From a virus: a DNA stretch of 21,868 nucleotides. Below the pieces are notes generated by a model. It ran no database searches. It was given only the letters and a program-made list of their open reading frames with translations, and was not told where the DNA came from. Location: positions 1 to 21,868 of the IMG/VR virus record IMGVR_UViG_3300009152_000021; one strand, written 5' to 3'. Positions within the stretch are counted from its first letter, which is position 1. Each line of letters opens with the position of its first letter. Made by a program: the position numbers and the translations under genes. Of this stretch, positions 1 to 6,970 are shown piece by piece.

Positions 1-123
1 CATAAGATAAGCCTGCTAAACCTTTTTCTTGCAGAAGTCTTTTATTTCTTATATCAATGCCGCGCTGTTCTATTTCTTGTAATGTTGTGCTTTCACCTAC
101 TAGGGTTTCTAAGGTAACAAGCG
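1..123. repeat. Terminal direct repeat, copy A
   Basis: These 123 bases are identical to 21746-21868 at the other end of the window. Both copies lie inside the tape-measure coding sequence, and joining them keeps that frame open with no stop. The simplest reading is an end overlap from assembling a circular or circularly permuted genome of 21,745 bp, not a functional terminal repeat. Confidence 0.95.
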
Positions 124-937
124 CGGCATCTATTGCGGCTTGACCAAAACCTTTTGAAAAGAAACCAACATTTAAATCTGCCAATTGTGTTGCGGCTTTT
201 TCTAACTTTAAACCAAAGACATCTAAATTATCTGAGCCAACTGCAATATAAGATGCGGCTGTTAAAAATCCTTGCCCTAATGTTTCTGATGCTTCTCCGG
301 CACTAATTTGAAATGATTTTAATTTACCGGCAAATGTATCTGTTTGTTCTTCGGCTGATCCGGCATATTTATCTAAAGCCTGCATTAGTTTTATAAAGCC
401 CATGGCTTTTGCTTCCGCAACCGTAAAGCCAACACCTAATGAAGCAATTGATTTGTAGTTGCCTATTGCGGCTTTATTTATTGCATCAAGAACTGTATTT
501 AAATCCGCGCCTGTTCCGGCTGATATATCTAAGGATTTACCTAATAATGTTTGTGATATTGCCAAGTCACCTGTTTGTGAAATCAGTTGCCGCAATGCAG
601 GTACAAGTTCATTCTCTGTAACATTTGTAGCGCGTTGCAGATCGGCAATAAAAGTTTTAACACTACTTAATGCAAATTCTTCACCAATGCTTCTTAAAGA
701 TAATTGCAATTGTTTATCTAATCTTTCCTGTGCCAATGCCGCTTCAATTGAGCGTTTAGCAAATATGGTTAATCCTGCCGCCGCCGCTATGCCACCGGCT
801 TTACCAAAAGCCTTTAATCTAAATGCGCCTGTTGCAATTGTTTTGTCAAAACCTTTTAATTCTTTTGTGGCACGCTCTAAACCTTTTTTATCAAATTTGG
901 TTAGGAAGTTAATTGCAACATATTGACTTAATGCCAT
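1..937 (-). CDS. Tail tape-measure protein, N-terminal part
   Basis: This is the first half of the tape-measure protein, the ruler that sets siphovirus tail length and is threaded through the tail tube. The ATG at 937 follows an AGGGG Shine-Dalgarno sequence that overlaps the end of the 213-residue gene. The frame then runs open to base 1 and continues at 21745. Joined across the ends the protein is 614 residues. The visible N-terminus (MALSQYVAINFLTKFDKKGL) is followed by Lys/Ala-rich helix and an Ala/Gly-rich hydrophobic stretch near residues 45-60, both usual for tape measures. At about 0.15 nm per residue a 614-residue ruler would predict a tail near 90 nm. Position directly after the chaperone region and before the hub gene supports the call. 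No lysozyme or peptidase domain is evident. Confidence 0.88.
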   Translation of the reverse strand, partial: MALSQYVAINFLTKFDKKGLERATKELKGFDKTIATGAFRLKAFGKAGGIAAAAGLTIFAKRSIEAALAQERLDKQLQLSLRSIGEEFALSSVKTFIADLQRATNVTENELVPALRQLISQTGDLAISQTLLGKSLDISAGTGADLNTVLDAINKAAIGNYKSIASLGVGFTVAEAKAMGFIKLMQALDKYAGSAEEQTDTFAGKLKSFQISAGEASETLGQGFLTAASYIAVGSDNLDVFGLKLEKAATQLADLNVGFFSKGFGQAAIDAALVTLETLVGESTTLQEIEQRGIDIRNKRLLQEKGLAGLSY

Positions 938-939
938 GT

Positions 940-1581
940 TTAACCCCTAAAGTTTTCGCCTAGATATTTTTTTAGCACCCCATATAGATTAGCATTGACC
1001 TGCTCACCTAATTGATAAGATGCTCTGTAAATCAATCTTTTTTCTTTGTACGCACCTGAATTGGCTGTACCTTGTAGTTTGCCAATAAAAGATTCACTGG
1101 CATTTCTATTACGGCTTACACGCCTTGTTCGGCTTCTTGATTTTGATGTACCAAAACCCGCCAACTCATAAATTATACCTGGTACAGATTTATTTACTAT
1201 GGCTAAAGCGGTTACTGAAAATGTTGTGCCTTTAACTCTTTGTACTTTAGTTTTAGCACTGCTCAATTTAATGCCGGCAACCACTTCTGATTGTGACCAT
1301 TTCCACCGGCTTTGTTTAGCATCACCAAAAGTTCTACCACGGTGAACTGTGTCATTAGCCCATCCCCATGCAGGTGGGTATGTTGGTTCAACATCACGCC
1401 ATCCTGGAAATGGAGAATGTGGCACAAAACTTTTAGCCAATTTTGCAACTGGTTTTACCGCTTTGTTTAATTCTTTTCTAAATTCTTTTTGTAGGTCAGC
1501 ATCCATCTTTTTCATTTTATCCATTACGGCATCTAGGTTTTCAACATAGATTGCCTTTAATGATCTATCCGGTGCTAACAT
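940..1581 (-). CDS. Putative tail/neck morphogenesis protein (HK97 gp10-like?)
   Basis: This 213-residue protein is encoded between the tail-assembly chaperones and the tape measure. Its ATG at 1581 overlaps the stop of the frameshifted chaperone ORF as TAATG. The N-terminal 50 residues are a charged helix rich in Lys and Asp/Glu. The middle is aromatic and Pro-rich (FVPHSPFPGW, YPPAWGW), and residues around 128-160 carry a strand-like segment followed by IYELAGFGTSKSRSRTRR. The layout of basic helix, then strand, then a GxG-type turn recalls HK97 gp10-type tail-completion proteins. However, those are normally encoded before the major tail protein, so the position here is unusual. I infer a structural or assembly role from context; the family assignment is weak. 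Confidence 0.55.
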   Translation of the reverse strand: MLAPDRSLKAIYVENLDAVMDKMKKMDADLQKEFRKELNKAVKPVAKLAKSFVPHSPFPGWRDVEPTYPPAWGWANDTVHRGRTFGDAKQSRWKWSQSEVVAGIKLSSAKTKVQRVKGTTFSVTALAIVNKSVPGIIYELAGFGTSKSRSRTRRVSRNRNASESFIGKLQGTANSGAYKEKRLIYRASYQLGEQVNANLYGVLKKYLGENFRG

Positions 1582-1999
1582 TATTTACGCCTAACTGTTG
1601 CCTTCTTATTATTAAAATGCCGTTCTTGCAAGATGGCTTTAATGGCTGAGTAAATCGCTGGATCAACTTCTAATAAATCTTTAGGGCTGATTCCTGTGGC
1701 CACCGACACGGTAGCGACTTCATAGATTGAGCCGTGTCGGTCTATCCATTTTTTGAATCATACAATAAATCAATATCCAAATACTGATTGATGTATTCAT
1801 CACTAAAGGCTAAATCCGTTTTTCCGGCATCTTTTTCTAGTCGCCAAGCAAACCACCACAGATCCGATTCCATTTGTAGTTCGCCTAATCTCTTACGCCA
1901 ACCTGTTTTAAATTCGGCTTCAAAAGCCACTTTTGCAGATGGCGTAAGATCATAGGTAATTTTCTTACCGTCTTTTTTAACAATCTCAATCTTGTGCAT
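1581..1999 (-). CDS. Tail assembly chaperone, -1 frameshift fusion (gpGT-like)
   Basis: This is the extended product made when ribosomes slip one base back at AAAAAAT (1754-1748). The shared part is residues 1-84 of the short chaperone. After the slip, 55 more residues are read in the -1 frame, from WIDRHGSIYE to ATVRRK, and end at TAA 1583-1581. The fusion is 139 residues. The extension reads as a real protein (LLEVDPAIYSAIKAILQE) and has no start codon or SD of its own, and the -1 frame stays open exactly up to the next gene's ATG. In lambda and most siphoviruses the gpG/gpGT pair coats the tape measure before tube polymerisation, and the gene pair sits just before it, as here. The frameshift product is inferred from sequence only. 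Confidence 0.85.
1702..1741 (-). promoter_or_regulatory. Stem-loop stimulating the frameshift
   Basis: The arms ACCGACACGG (1741-1732) and CCGTGTCGGT (1711-1702) pair perfectly over 10 bp, with a 20-nt loop. The stem starts six bases after the slippery heptamer, the distance at which frameshift-stimulating hairpins normally sit. The whole structure lies inside the -1 frame coding sequence. Confidence 0.8.
1742..1999 (-). CDS. Tail assembly chaperone, short form (gpG-like)
   Basis: This 85-residue protein starts at ATG 1999 after an AAGGTGG Shine-Dalgarno sequence and ends at TAG 1744-1742. It lies directly after the major tail protein and before the tape-measure region, the standard place for the tail-assembly chaperone. 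The sequence begins with a strand-rich segment (MHKIEIVKKDGKKITYDLTP) followed by helices with Trp-rich stretches (WWFAW) and an acidic C-terminus. There is no recognised catalytic motif. The last sense codons overlap the slippery heptamer, so a fraction of ribosomes should make the longer fusion. The short form is expected to be the major product. Confidence 0.85.
   Translation of the reverse strand: MHKIEIVKKDGKKITYDLTPSAKVAFEAEFKTGWRKRLGELQMESDLWWFAWRLEKDAGKTDLAFSDEYINQYLDIDLLYDSKNG
1748..1754 (-). promoter_or_regulatory. Programmed -1 frameshift slippery site AAAAAAT
   Basis: In the chaperone frame the codons read TCA AAA AAT GGA TAG. The heptamer A AAA AAT has the canonical X XXY YYZ layout. 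Slipping back one base re-pairs both tRNAs on AAA AAA, and the next codon is TGG of the 55-residue extension. The zero-frame stop lies within the six-base spacer between this site and the stem at 1741-1702. Confidence 0.85.
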
Positions 2000-2017
2000 T
2001 GTCCCACCTTCTCTTTA

Positions 2018-2425
2018 TTACGCGCTTGTTGATTTTGTTAATGCAGTTACAGGAAGCGATACGCTGACCGAACTTACTGCATCCACAGCACCGTTAATTG
2101 GTGTCCAGGATGAAATTAAGCATGACATTGTATAACTAGGATTTGTAGATGTTACTGTACCTGATACCGGAATTAACTTGATATTCAGTTTTGAACCTAG
2201 TGCATCCTCAAACAATGAGTTCACAGATGCAGAAGCAAAATCATTGTACAGTTCAAGATTGAGTGTTGGGCGTTCAATCCCACCAATCATATTTTGTACT
2301 GTATCGTTCATGGCAGTAATTTCTACCTGATCAATTTCGCGTGCAAGGCTTACAGTGCTGACAAAACTGGTAATGGTAGTAGTACCCACAACCACTGAAA
2401 CTTTATTACCCATAAATATGGCCAT
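2018..2425 (-). CDS. Major tail (tube) protein
   Basis: This 135-residue protein is predicted to form the hexameric rings of the non-contractile tail tube. It starts at ATG 2425 with a strong SD (GAGAGG, six bases upstream) and ends just before the chaperone genes. The sequence is rich in beta strand, Ser/Thr and small residues (VSVVVGTTTITSFVSTVSLA, VSSVSVSLPVTALTKS) with few Lys and no Cys except one. This is the usual look of the tube protein beta-sandwich fold. It is shorter than many tube proteins and has no obvious Ig-like extension. Its strong SD and its place between tail terminator and chaperones support high-level expression as the tube subunit. Confidence 0.78.
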   Translation of the reverse strand: MAIFMGNKVSVVVGTTTITSFVSTVSLAREIDQVEITAMNDTVQNMIGGIERPTLNLELYNDFASASVNSLFEDALGSKLNIKLIPVSGTVTSTNPSYTMSCLISSWTPINGAVDAVSSVSVSLPVTALTKSTSA

Positions 2426-2440
2426 ATTTTTCCTCTCTTA

Positions 2441-2851
2441 CTAACCTATCAATTCAACCGAATATTGATAACTTAGGTAGTCAATATTAGCGGATGTAAT
2501 TGTTCCAGGGCTTGCAGACACAACCCTGAGTGTTTGTACAGCACCGCTTAATGTTTTATCAGCCTCAATTGCGGTTTTAATTGAAGTTGAACCGGATGAT
2601 GCAAGTAGCCCATCCAATCTTGATTGTCCATCTTTTTCACTCATTCTACCAACTACAACAATTACCTGACATGTTGCAGAATCAAATCCTCTGTTTAATG
2701 TAAAATCATAATTCATGCTTAATTGGCCAACTATTGCAAAAGCATTGTTGGTTGGGATGTTTGTAGAATCAGGGACATAATCAAATACGCGCATACCTGT
2801 AATTGTGCTTAATGCCGTTTTTAAATTAGTTCTAACCGTACTGGGGGTCAT
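2441..2851 (-). CDS. Tail terminator / tail completion protein
   Basis: This 136-residue protein is encoded between the head-tail connector and the major tail protein, where siphoviruses usually keep the protein that caps the tail tube and joins it to the head. ATG 2851 overlaps the connector stop as ATGA, so the two are probably translated together. The sequence has an N-terminal helix (TPSTVRTNLKTALSTITG), then a strand-rich centre (CQVIVVVGRMSEKDGQ) and a long helix (RLDGLLASSGSTSIKTAIEA) followed by C-terminal strands. This alpha/beta order resembles tail terminators of the lambda gpU type. The assignment rests on order and overall composition; no diagnostic motif is visible. Confidence 0.6.
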   Translation of the reverse strand: MTPSTVRTNLKTALSTITGMRVFDYVPDSTNIPTNNAFAIVGQLSMNYDFTLNRGFDSATCQVIVVVGRMSEKDGQSRLDGLLASSGSTSIKTAIEADKTLSGAVQTLRVVSASPGTITSANIDYLSYQYSVELIG

Positions 2852-3471
2852 GCAATAACTTCTTTTTTATACGCTCTAACCATTGCGGTTACATCTCTAC
2901 CAATTGGCGACATTCTTACAACGCCTAAATCGCCTAATCCTAATATGCCACCTGGGGCATCTTTACGCTTGTATAAGTCGGCAGTTAATATTAAACAAGC
3001 CATATTTAGATCATCCGGTACTGCCGGCCAGCCCCATTTTGCAGTTACTTGTACGCCTGGGCGCAATCCATTTGATGTTAAACCTGGAAATATTGGCCAT
3101 GATTCAGTATTAGATACCATTGTTAATTGTGTAAAAGGCCTGTTTAAAGATTGTGAAGTTAATGGGTCTAAAATAAAATCTGTGTTTAATGTTAATGTTT
3201 TAGAATATGTGCCGTTACCATCTTCATCTGTTTTTACAACTAAACTTGTTGTACTGCCAATATCATCAACAAAAACAAAAATATTAGAGTAAGCACGGTA
3301 AAGCCGTGCGGATGCCGTAGCATCTAAATAAAATCTGCGGTTAGCAATCCGATCAATTGACCTAGATGCTGATTCAACTAAATTTTCTAATAAGGAATCA
3401 TCAGTAGTGTCTGAAATAGACATGTAAGCCTTGATCTCGGCCAATGTTGCATATCCATTTGTTATAGCCAT
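2848..3471 (-). CDS. Head-tail connector (gp6-like adaptor)
   Basis: This protein of 207 residues is read from ATG 3471. A longer frame to 3534 would need a TTG start and adds residues that do not look conserved, so I chose 3471. The N-terminus (MAITNGYATLAEIKAYMSI, then DDSLLENLVESASRSIDRI) has the helical pattern of HK97 gp6/SPP1 gp15-type connector proteins that bind below the portal ring, with the typical phrase of a small acidic helix followed by a Ser/Arg-rich helix and an NRRF-type turn. The remainder is strand-rich with several Trp and Gly residues. It follows the capsid gene and precedes the tail terminator. The weak SD and the inverted repeat over the start codon suggest controlled translation. 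Confidence 0.68.
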   Translation of the reverse strand: MAITNGYATLAEIKAYMSISDTTDDSLLENLVESASRSIDRIANRRFYLDATASARLYRAYSNIFVFVDDIGSTTSLVVKTDEDGNGTYSKTLTLNTDFILDPLTSQSLNRPFTQLTMVSNTESWPIFPGLTSNGLRPGVQVTAKWGWPAVPDDLNMACLILTADLYKRKDAPGGILGLGDLGVVRMSPIGRDVTAMVRAYKKEVIA

Positions 3472-3538
3472 GATTGGTATCCAAATCCTGTATCGCCCTG
3501 GGACATTAGACAAACTCCATTCTTTAAATACCAATCAT
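3470..3538 (-). repeat. Inverted repeat over the connector start codon
   Basis: ATGATTGGTAT (3470-3480) and its exact complement (3528-3538) are separated by 47 bases. In the minus-strand mRNA the 11-bp stem would include the first two bases of the connector start codon at 3471. This could hide the start and lower translation of the connector relative to the capsid protein. Confidence 0.5.
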
Positions 3539-3546
3539 AGTTAGAA

Positions 3547-3576
3547 TCCAGGCCACTGGAAGGGTAGCGGCCTGGA
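3547..3576 (-). terminator. Strong hairpin downstream of the capsid gene
   Basis: TCCAGGCC and GGCCTGGA pair over 8 bp. The stem can extend three further pairs inwards (one G-U) around an eight-base loop. It starts 11 bases after the capsid stop codon. No U-run follows on the transcribed strand, so it is more likely a partial attenuator or an mRNA 3' end stabiliser than a strict intrinsic terminator. It would let capsid transcripts accumulate above those of the tail genes. Confidence 0.55.
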
Positions 3577-3587
3577 AACTTATTTGC

Positions 3588-4946
3588 TTAGAAGGTTGGT
3601 GAGGCTAAGCCTGTACCGTTGATCTGAGCAATTGCGCCTGGATAGCGAAGTGATGTAAAGGCTGACATACCAAACATAACAATGTTGATTGCAACCTTGC
3701 CATTTGGCTCTTCAAACTTAACATAAGTAGGTGAACCAGTTTCTTCCCAAAGATGACACTCATTAAGATCAACCACAAAGATTGTATCTTGATTTGTGCT
3801 AGCACCAATATTGGTTGCAATGTTAGCATCTGTAATAATTGGCAAGCCAAGTATTGAGTAGCCACTATTGCCGTACGGTGGTGTACCTGCGCCTGTACCC
3901 ATTGCGTTCTGTGGGTTATATGCATTTGGTACTACAAGTGGGCGATTTGAACCATCTACTCCAGCCAATAGGAAACCTAAGCGGCGTGGGTGCATGATGA
4001 TTGCATTTGGATTAGCATAAATTGTTGATTGAATCTGTTGGATTGAATCTGCAATTTTTGGATACAAGCCTGCAACTGTACCTGTGGTCGCTGTGTAAGT
4101 TACCAAGATTCCGGTTGTCATGCTCTTTAGGCCTAATGGTTGTCCATTTGAACCTGATCCATTTAGAAGCGCATCATCAAGTTTTGTGTGATAAGCGCGT
4201 AACAAGTCTGCTAATACAATGTTTTCAATGTTGTATCCGCGTAGTAATGCTTGTTTTGAAATGCTGTTTTGTCCAGCAATTGTGTTCACATTTACTGTGA
4301 GTGTTGTGTCATCAGGATCAGTGCTTACTGCGGCAGTGTTCTCTGATGTTTGATAAGCCACATTTGTGCCTGTTGTGATACGAGATATAACCACAGACAT
4401 GCCCTGTGAAGGTAGTGGATGCTTGCGTGCGGCATCAGCGAACGGCCTACCGGCGCGTGCTAATGGTGCATAAAGATCAACTAAATATTGTGGTACAACA
4501 AGGCCTGCGAAGTTACCTGAATCAGATGCTCGCTTCTCAACTGCCATTTCTTTTTGGTGGCGTTGAATACGCTCTGATGCTTCGTAATCATTAGCAAACT
4601 GTGCTTTTAGTGCATCACCTAAGAATTTATCTGCGGTGCGCTCTGAGTAAGTTAGTTCCTCGCGTGTAACACTAAAGCCACCTGCGCGAACTTCTTTCTT
4701 TGGTTCAATGTTCGCATCAACCTTAGCCGCTAAATCAGCCGCCTTTTGATTGCGAATTTCAATATCTGACATCTGCTCAATTCTTTCATCCAACTTTTTG
4801 ATTTCCAAGTTAAGGGCTTCAACATTAGCCAACTCAACTTCTGATAGATCGCGTGCTTCTTCTGCGGCACGATCTAAAGTTGCTTGAATTAGAGATGTCT
4901 TTGATTCGCGCTTCTCGCGTAGAGAAACAAGAAATGTATTTGACAT
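3588..4946 (-). CDS. Major capsid protein (HK97 fold)
   Basis: This 452-residue protein starts at ATG 4946 behind an excellent SD (TAGGAG, four to five bases upstream). Residues 1-90 are charged heptad-rich helix (LREKRESKTSLIQATLDRAA, then ALNLEIKKLDERIEQM), the delta/scaffolding domain found in HK97-type capsid precursors and removed by the prohead protease. The mature part begins after roughly residues 90-150 (SGNFAGLVVPQYLVDLYAP is typical of the N-arm). The spine, P and A domain features include LDDALLNGSGSNGQPLGL, ANPNAIIMHPRR and the C-terminal FTSLRYPGAIAQI. Length and layout are normal for the family. The protease gene lies two genes upstream. The cleavage position is inferred. Confidence 0.93.
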   Translation of the reverse strand: MSNTFLVSLREKRESKTSLIQATLDRAAEEARDLSEVELANVEALNLEIKKLDERIEQMSDIEIRNQKAADLAAKVDANIEPKKEVRAGGFSVTREELTYSERTADKFLGDALKAQFANDYEASERIQRHQKEMAVEKRASDSGNFAGLVVPQYLVDLYAPLARAGRPFADAARKHPLPSQGMSVVISRITTGTNVAYQTSENTAAVSTDPDDTTLTVNVNTIAGQNSISKQALLRGYNIENIVLADLLRAYHTKLDDALLNGSGSNGQPLGLKSMTTGILVTYTATTGTVAGLYPKIADSIQQIQSTIYANPNAIIMHPRRLGFLLAGVDGSNRPLVVPNAYNPQNAMGTGAGTPPYGNSGYSILGLPIITDANIATNIGASTNQDTIFVVDLNECHLWEETGSPTYVKFEEPNGKVAINIVMFGMSAFTSLRYPGAIAQINGTGLASPTF

Positions 4947-5027
4947 AATTCTCCTATTAGTAGTTTTTGTAGTGAGAAGGTGTAACGCGCCGGTAATCGG
5001 GGTTAGGTGTTCTACGACTTATGGAAA
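4947..5027 (-). promoter_or_regulatory. Non-coding leader of the capsid gene
   Basis: These 81 bases carry no supportable ORF. They contain the strong capsid SD at the 3' end. I see no convincing -35/-10 pair: TACTAAT lies too close to the SD to serve as a -10 element for a normal leader. In a genome this compact, a gap before the most highly expressed gene suggests a promoter or an mRNA stability element, but the sequence alone does not settle which. Confidence 0.35.
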
Positions 5028-5264
5028 TTATATCTCTTTTTTTAAATCTTTTAGTATTTCAAGCGCCGTGTTAAATCTTGTTTTTTCCTCAACTACATCA
5101 TTGCTTTCATTTCGGCTTTCGCCATACTCCGCAATGTTAATTGCGGTCATTTGATCATCAGCCTGAGCCTGTGTTTTATGGCAACCTATTACTTCATTGC
5201 TTGCAGTTTTTACAACTGCATAACCTTCACAATCAGGGTGATTACTTACTACGCTGTATGGCAT
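5028..5264 (-). CDS. Small protein with phage CHxT-type domain, before capsid
   Basis: This 78-residue protein starts at ATG 5264 and overlaps the protease C-terminus by 23 bases. An AAGGA SD lies upstream. Residues 1-45 (YSVVSNHPDCEGYAVVK, IGCHKTQAQADDQMTAI) follow a pattern I recognise from actinophages, where a small Cys/His domain of the form 'cp..yaVvk...evvGCH.T...A..Q..Al' is fused to head-region proteins. Residues 46-78 are an acidic then basic helix. Here it is a separate gene between protease and capsid, where scaffolding functions are often encoded. The function is unknown; I would guess an assembly or minor capsid role. Confidence 0.6.
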   Translation of the reverse strand: MPYSVVSNHPDCEGYAVVKTASNEVIGCHKTQAQADDQMTAINIAEYGESRNESNDVVEEKTRFNTALEILKDLKKEI

Positions 5265-5793
5265 CTAATATTTTCCTTGCCTCATCTAGTCTAGGGGTCA
5301 ATTGGGGTTGGCCTTCGCGCATACCTGTAATACTGGCAAGTTCGCCATAAGCGCCAAAGGTAACAAGTGATACTTCTGCTAAATGTGCTTTAAGTCTTTC
5401 CATCACACCATCAGGCCTTTTTTTATTTTTGATTGGCATGAAACCAACTGATAGTTGATCTAACGCGCCATCTTTAACTAATTCCAATGCTTCATCACCT
5501 TCACGCGTTTTTGAGATTTTAAATTCAGCATAAAGGCCATCATCTGTTTCTTTTAATAATGTGGCACGGCCTAGTACATTATTTTCGCCATGACCTCTAA
5601 GAAGTTTAACCCGGTGCGGTGCTTTAATAACTTCTGAAAAAACACCTTTTCTAAAAACTTCAATCATTGTGCTAGTAATTCGCTGTTCTTTGTTATACGG
5701 CACGGCAATACCAAAAATGGTACGGCCATCACTATTGGCACGCAATTCTAAATTTACTGAGTAATTTCTATTTTCCATTTTTTCTTCAGACAT
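5242..5793 (-). CDS. HK97-type prohead protease
   Basis: This 183-residue protein is a serine protease of family U35/S78 that trims the capsid delta domain during head maturation. The N-terminal strand FGIAVPYNKEQRI is typical. The likely catalytic His lies in LRGHGENNVLGR and the Ser in LDQLSVGFMP, with the third region KAHLAEVSLVTFGAY matching the family pattern of helix and strand after the active site. ATG 5793 overlaps the portal stop by eight bases; a second ATG at 5778 is possible. Length fits the family. It is encoded between portal and capsid as usual. Confidence 0.92.
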   Translation of the reverse strand: MSEEKMENRNYSVNLELRANSDGRTIFGIAVPYNKEQRITSTMIEVFRKGVFSEVIKAPHRVKLLRGHGENNVLGRATLLKETDDGLYAEFKISKTREGDEALELVKDGALDQLSVGFMPIKNKKRPDGVMERLKAHLAEVSLVTFGAYGELASITGMREGQPQLTPRLDEARKILDAIQRSK

Positions 5794-6970
5794 AGTTATT
5801 ATCCTCTACTGTATCTTCTACATCATCTTGCAATGAACTTTCAACTTCAGGGTTCATATCTTCTTCGTGATCCATGGGATCAAGGTTTTCATAATCCCTT
5901 ACTTCATCAACAGTTAAGAATCCATTAGATAATGCAACCGCATAAGCATCATATCTACTTGCAGTGTCAGTTTTTAATAATGATTCATACTCAAATGCGG
6001 CTACCTGACCGCGAACAAGTAAATCAGAAAATGCCGCTTCTATTCTTTCGGCTATTGGTTGTATTGACCACTTAACCAATTGTAAGTTTTCTTGTTCAAC
6101 ATTTGAGTAAGTACGACTTGAATTAGGTGAACCTAAAAAGTAGGGCGGCAACCCTAGGATGTTAGCCGCCTCTGTTAATCCGGCTGTTTGTGCCTCAACT
6201 AATTGAGATTCAGCCGCATTGCTACTTAACACTTCAAAGTCAGTTGATGAGTTCATAACTACTGGTGATCTGTTGCGTGATGAATACATTGCCATCCATG
6301 CGTTCTTTAATGCATCCGCTTCTTCTTGCGTTAAATCAGGATTAGCAGATTTAATAACGGCAGTAGGATTTACGCCACCGTCAAAGTATCTTGCCGCATA
6401 TTCATTGATTGCAATCTCTTTACCCAATGCTTGTTTTGCAACGGCAAGAATACCTTTACCAACTAAATCACCTGGCATAGTAAAGTTCTTGATGTGCATA
6501 ATTTCTGATTGATCGTATGACTTGTCATCAATCTTGTAAATGATTCGGCCATTCTCTTTTGCTACTTGCACGCGGTCAGGTGATACCGGATAGATTGAAT
6601 CAGGTAATCCATTAACACCTGGTTCGCCTAATACTGCAATGTAATTACCGTGAACAATTAAAGCGGCGGCCATTGCGCTAATTGTTTCCATTCTAGTTTC
6701 GTTAGGTACTGGCCGCATCAGTATTTGTGGGGTTGGTACTACCTTGCGTTTGTTGCGATAAGCACAAAGCGGTAGCGCACCAATAGCATCACTAATTAAA
6801 GTTATACCGCGATAAATTGCAGGTATGCCTAATGCAGTGTTTTGATCTACATAAGTACCAGCCCAATTACCTTCAAAGAATCTACCAACGCGACCCAAAG
6901 AATCAATGTAACCTGATGATGTATAAACCATTGATGGTTGGATTTGTCTTTTAAGTAATCGGCCTAGCAT
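5786..6970 (-). CDS. Portal protein (HK97 family)
   Basis: This 394-residue protein forms the dodecameric ring at the capsid vertex through which DNA enters and leaves. Recognisable family features are the N-terminal ALGIPAIYRGITLISDAIG, the region AALIVHGNYIAVL, the strand-helix segment with IMHIKNF and the C-terminal half with GLTEAANILGLPPYFLG followed by SNVEQENLQLVKWSIQPIAE, which matches the HK97 portal stem and wing region. ATG 6970 overlaps the 48-residue gene's stop as TAATG, with AGAGG as SD. The C-terminal 40 residues are strongly acidic. Length is at the short end of the normal range. Confidence 0.93.
   Translation of the reverse strand: MLGRLLKRQIQPSMVYTSSGYIDSLGRVGRFFEGNWAGTYVDQNTALGIPAIYRGITLISDAIGALPLCAYRNKRKVVPTPQILMRPVPNETRMETISAMAAALIVHGNYIAVLGEPGVNGLPDSIYPVSPDRVQVAKENGRIIYKIDDKSYDQSEIMHIKNFTMPGDLVGKGILAVAKQALGKEIAINEYAARYFDGGVNPTAVIKSANPDLTQEEADALKNAWMAMYSSRNRSPVVMNSSTDFEVLSSNAAESQLVEAQTAGLTEAANILGLPPYFLGSPNSSRTYSNVEQENLQLVKWSIQPIAERIEAAFSDLLVRGQVAAFEYESLLKTDTASRYDAYAVALSNGFLTVDEVRDYENLDPMDHEEDMNPEVESSLQDDVEDTVEDNNYV

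Noticed and set aside
1-123. True direct terminal repeats of the virion DNA
   Set aside because: The repeat is inside the tape-measure coding sequence and in frame, so assembly overlap of a circular molecule explains it better.
459-926. 155-codon open frame on the plus strand
   Set aside because: It is antisense to the tape-measure gene, has no SD, and its composition mirrors the Ala/Lys-rich coding strand. All other long plus-strand frames (for example 14552-14881, 16818-17312 and the Pro-rich 17942-18193) are likewise shadows of minus-strand genes.
3472-3534. TTG start at 3534 for the connector gene and a 14-codon ORF in its leader
   Set aside because: The extension lacks an SD and does not resemble the family N-terminus. 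The short ORF has no support beyond an ATG and a stop.
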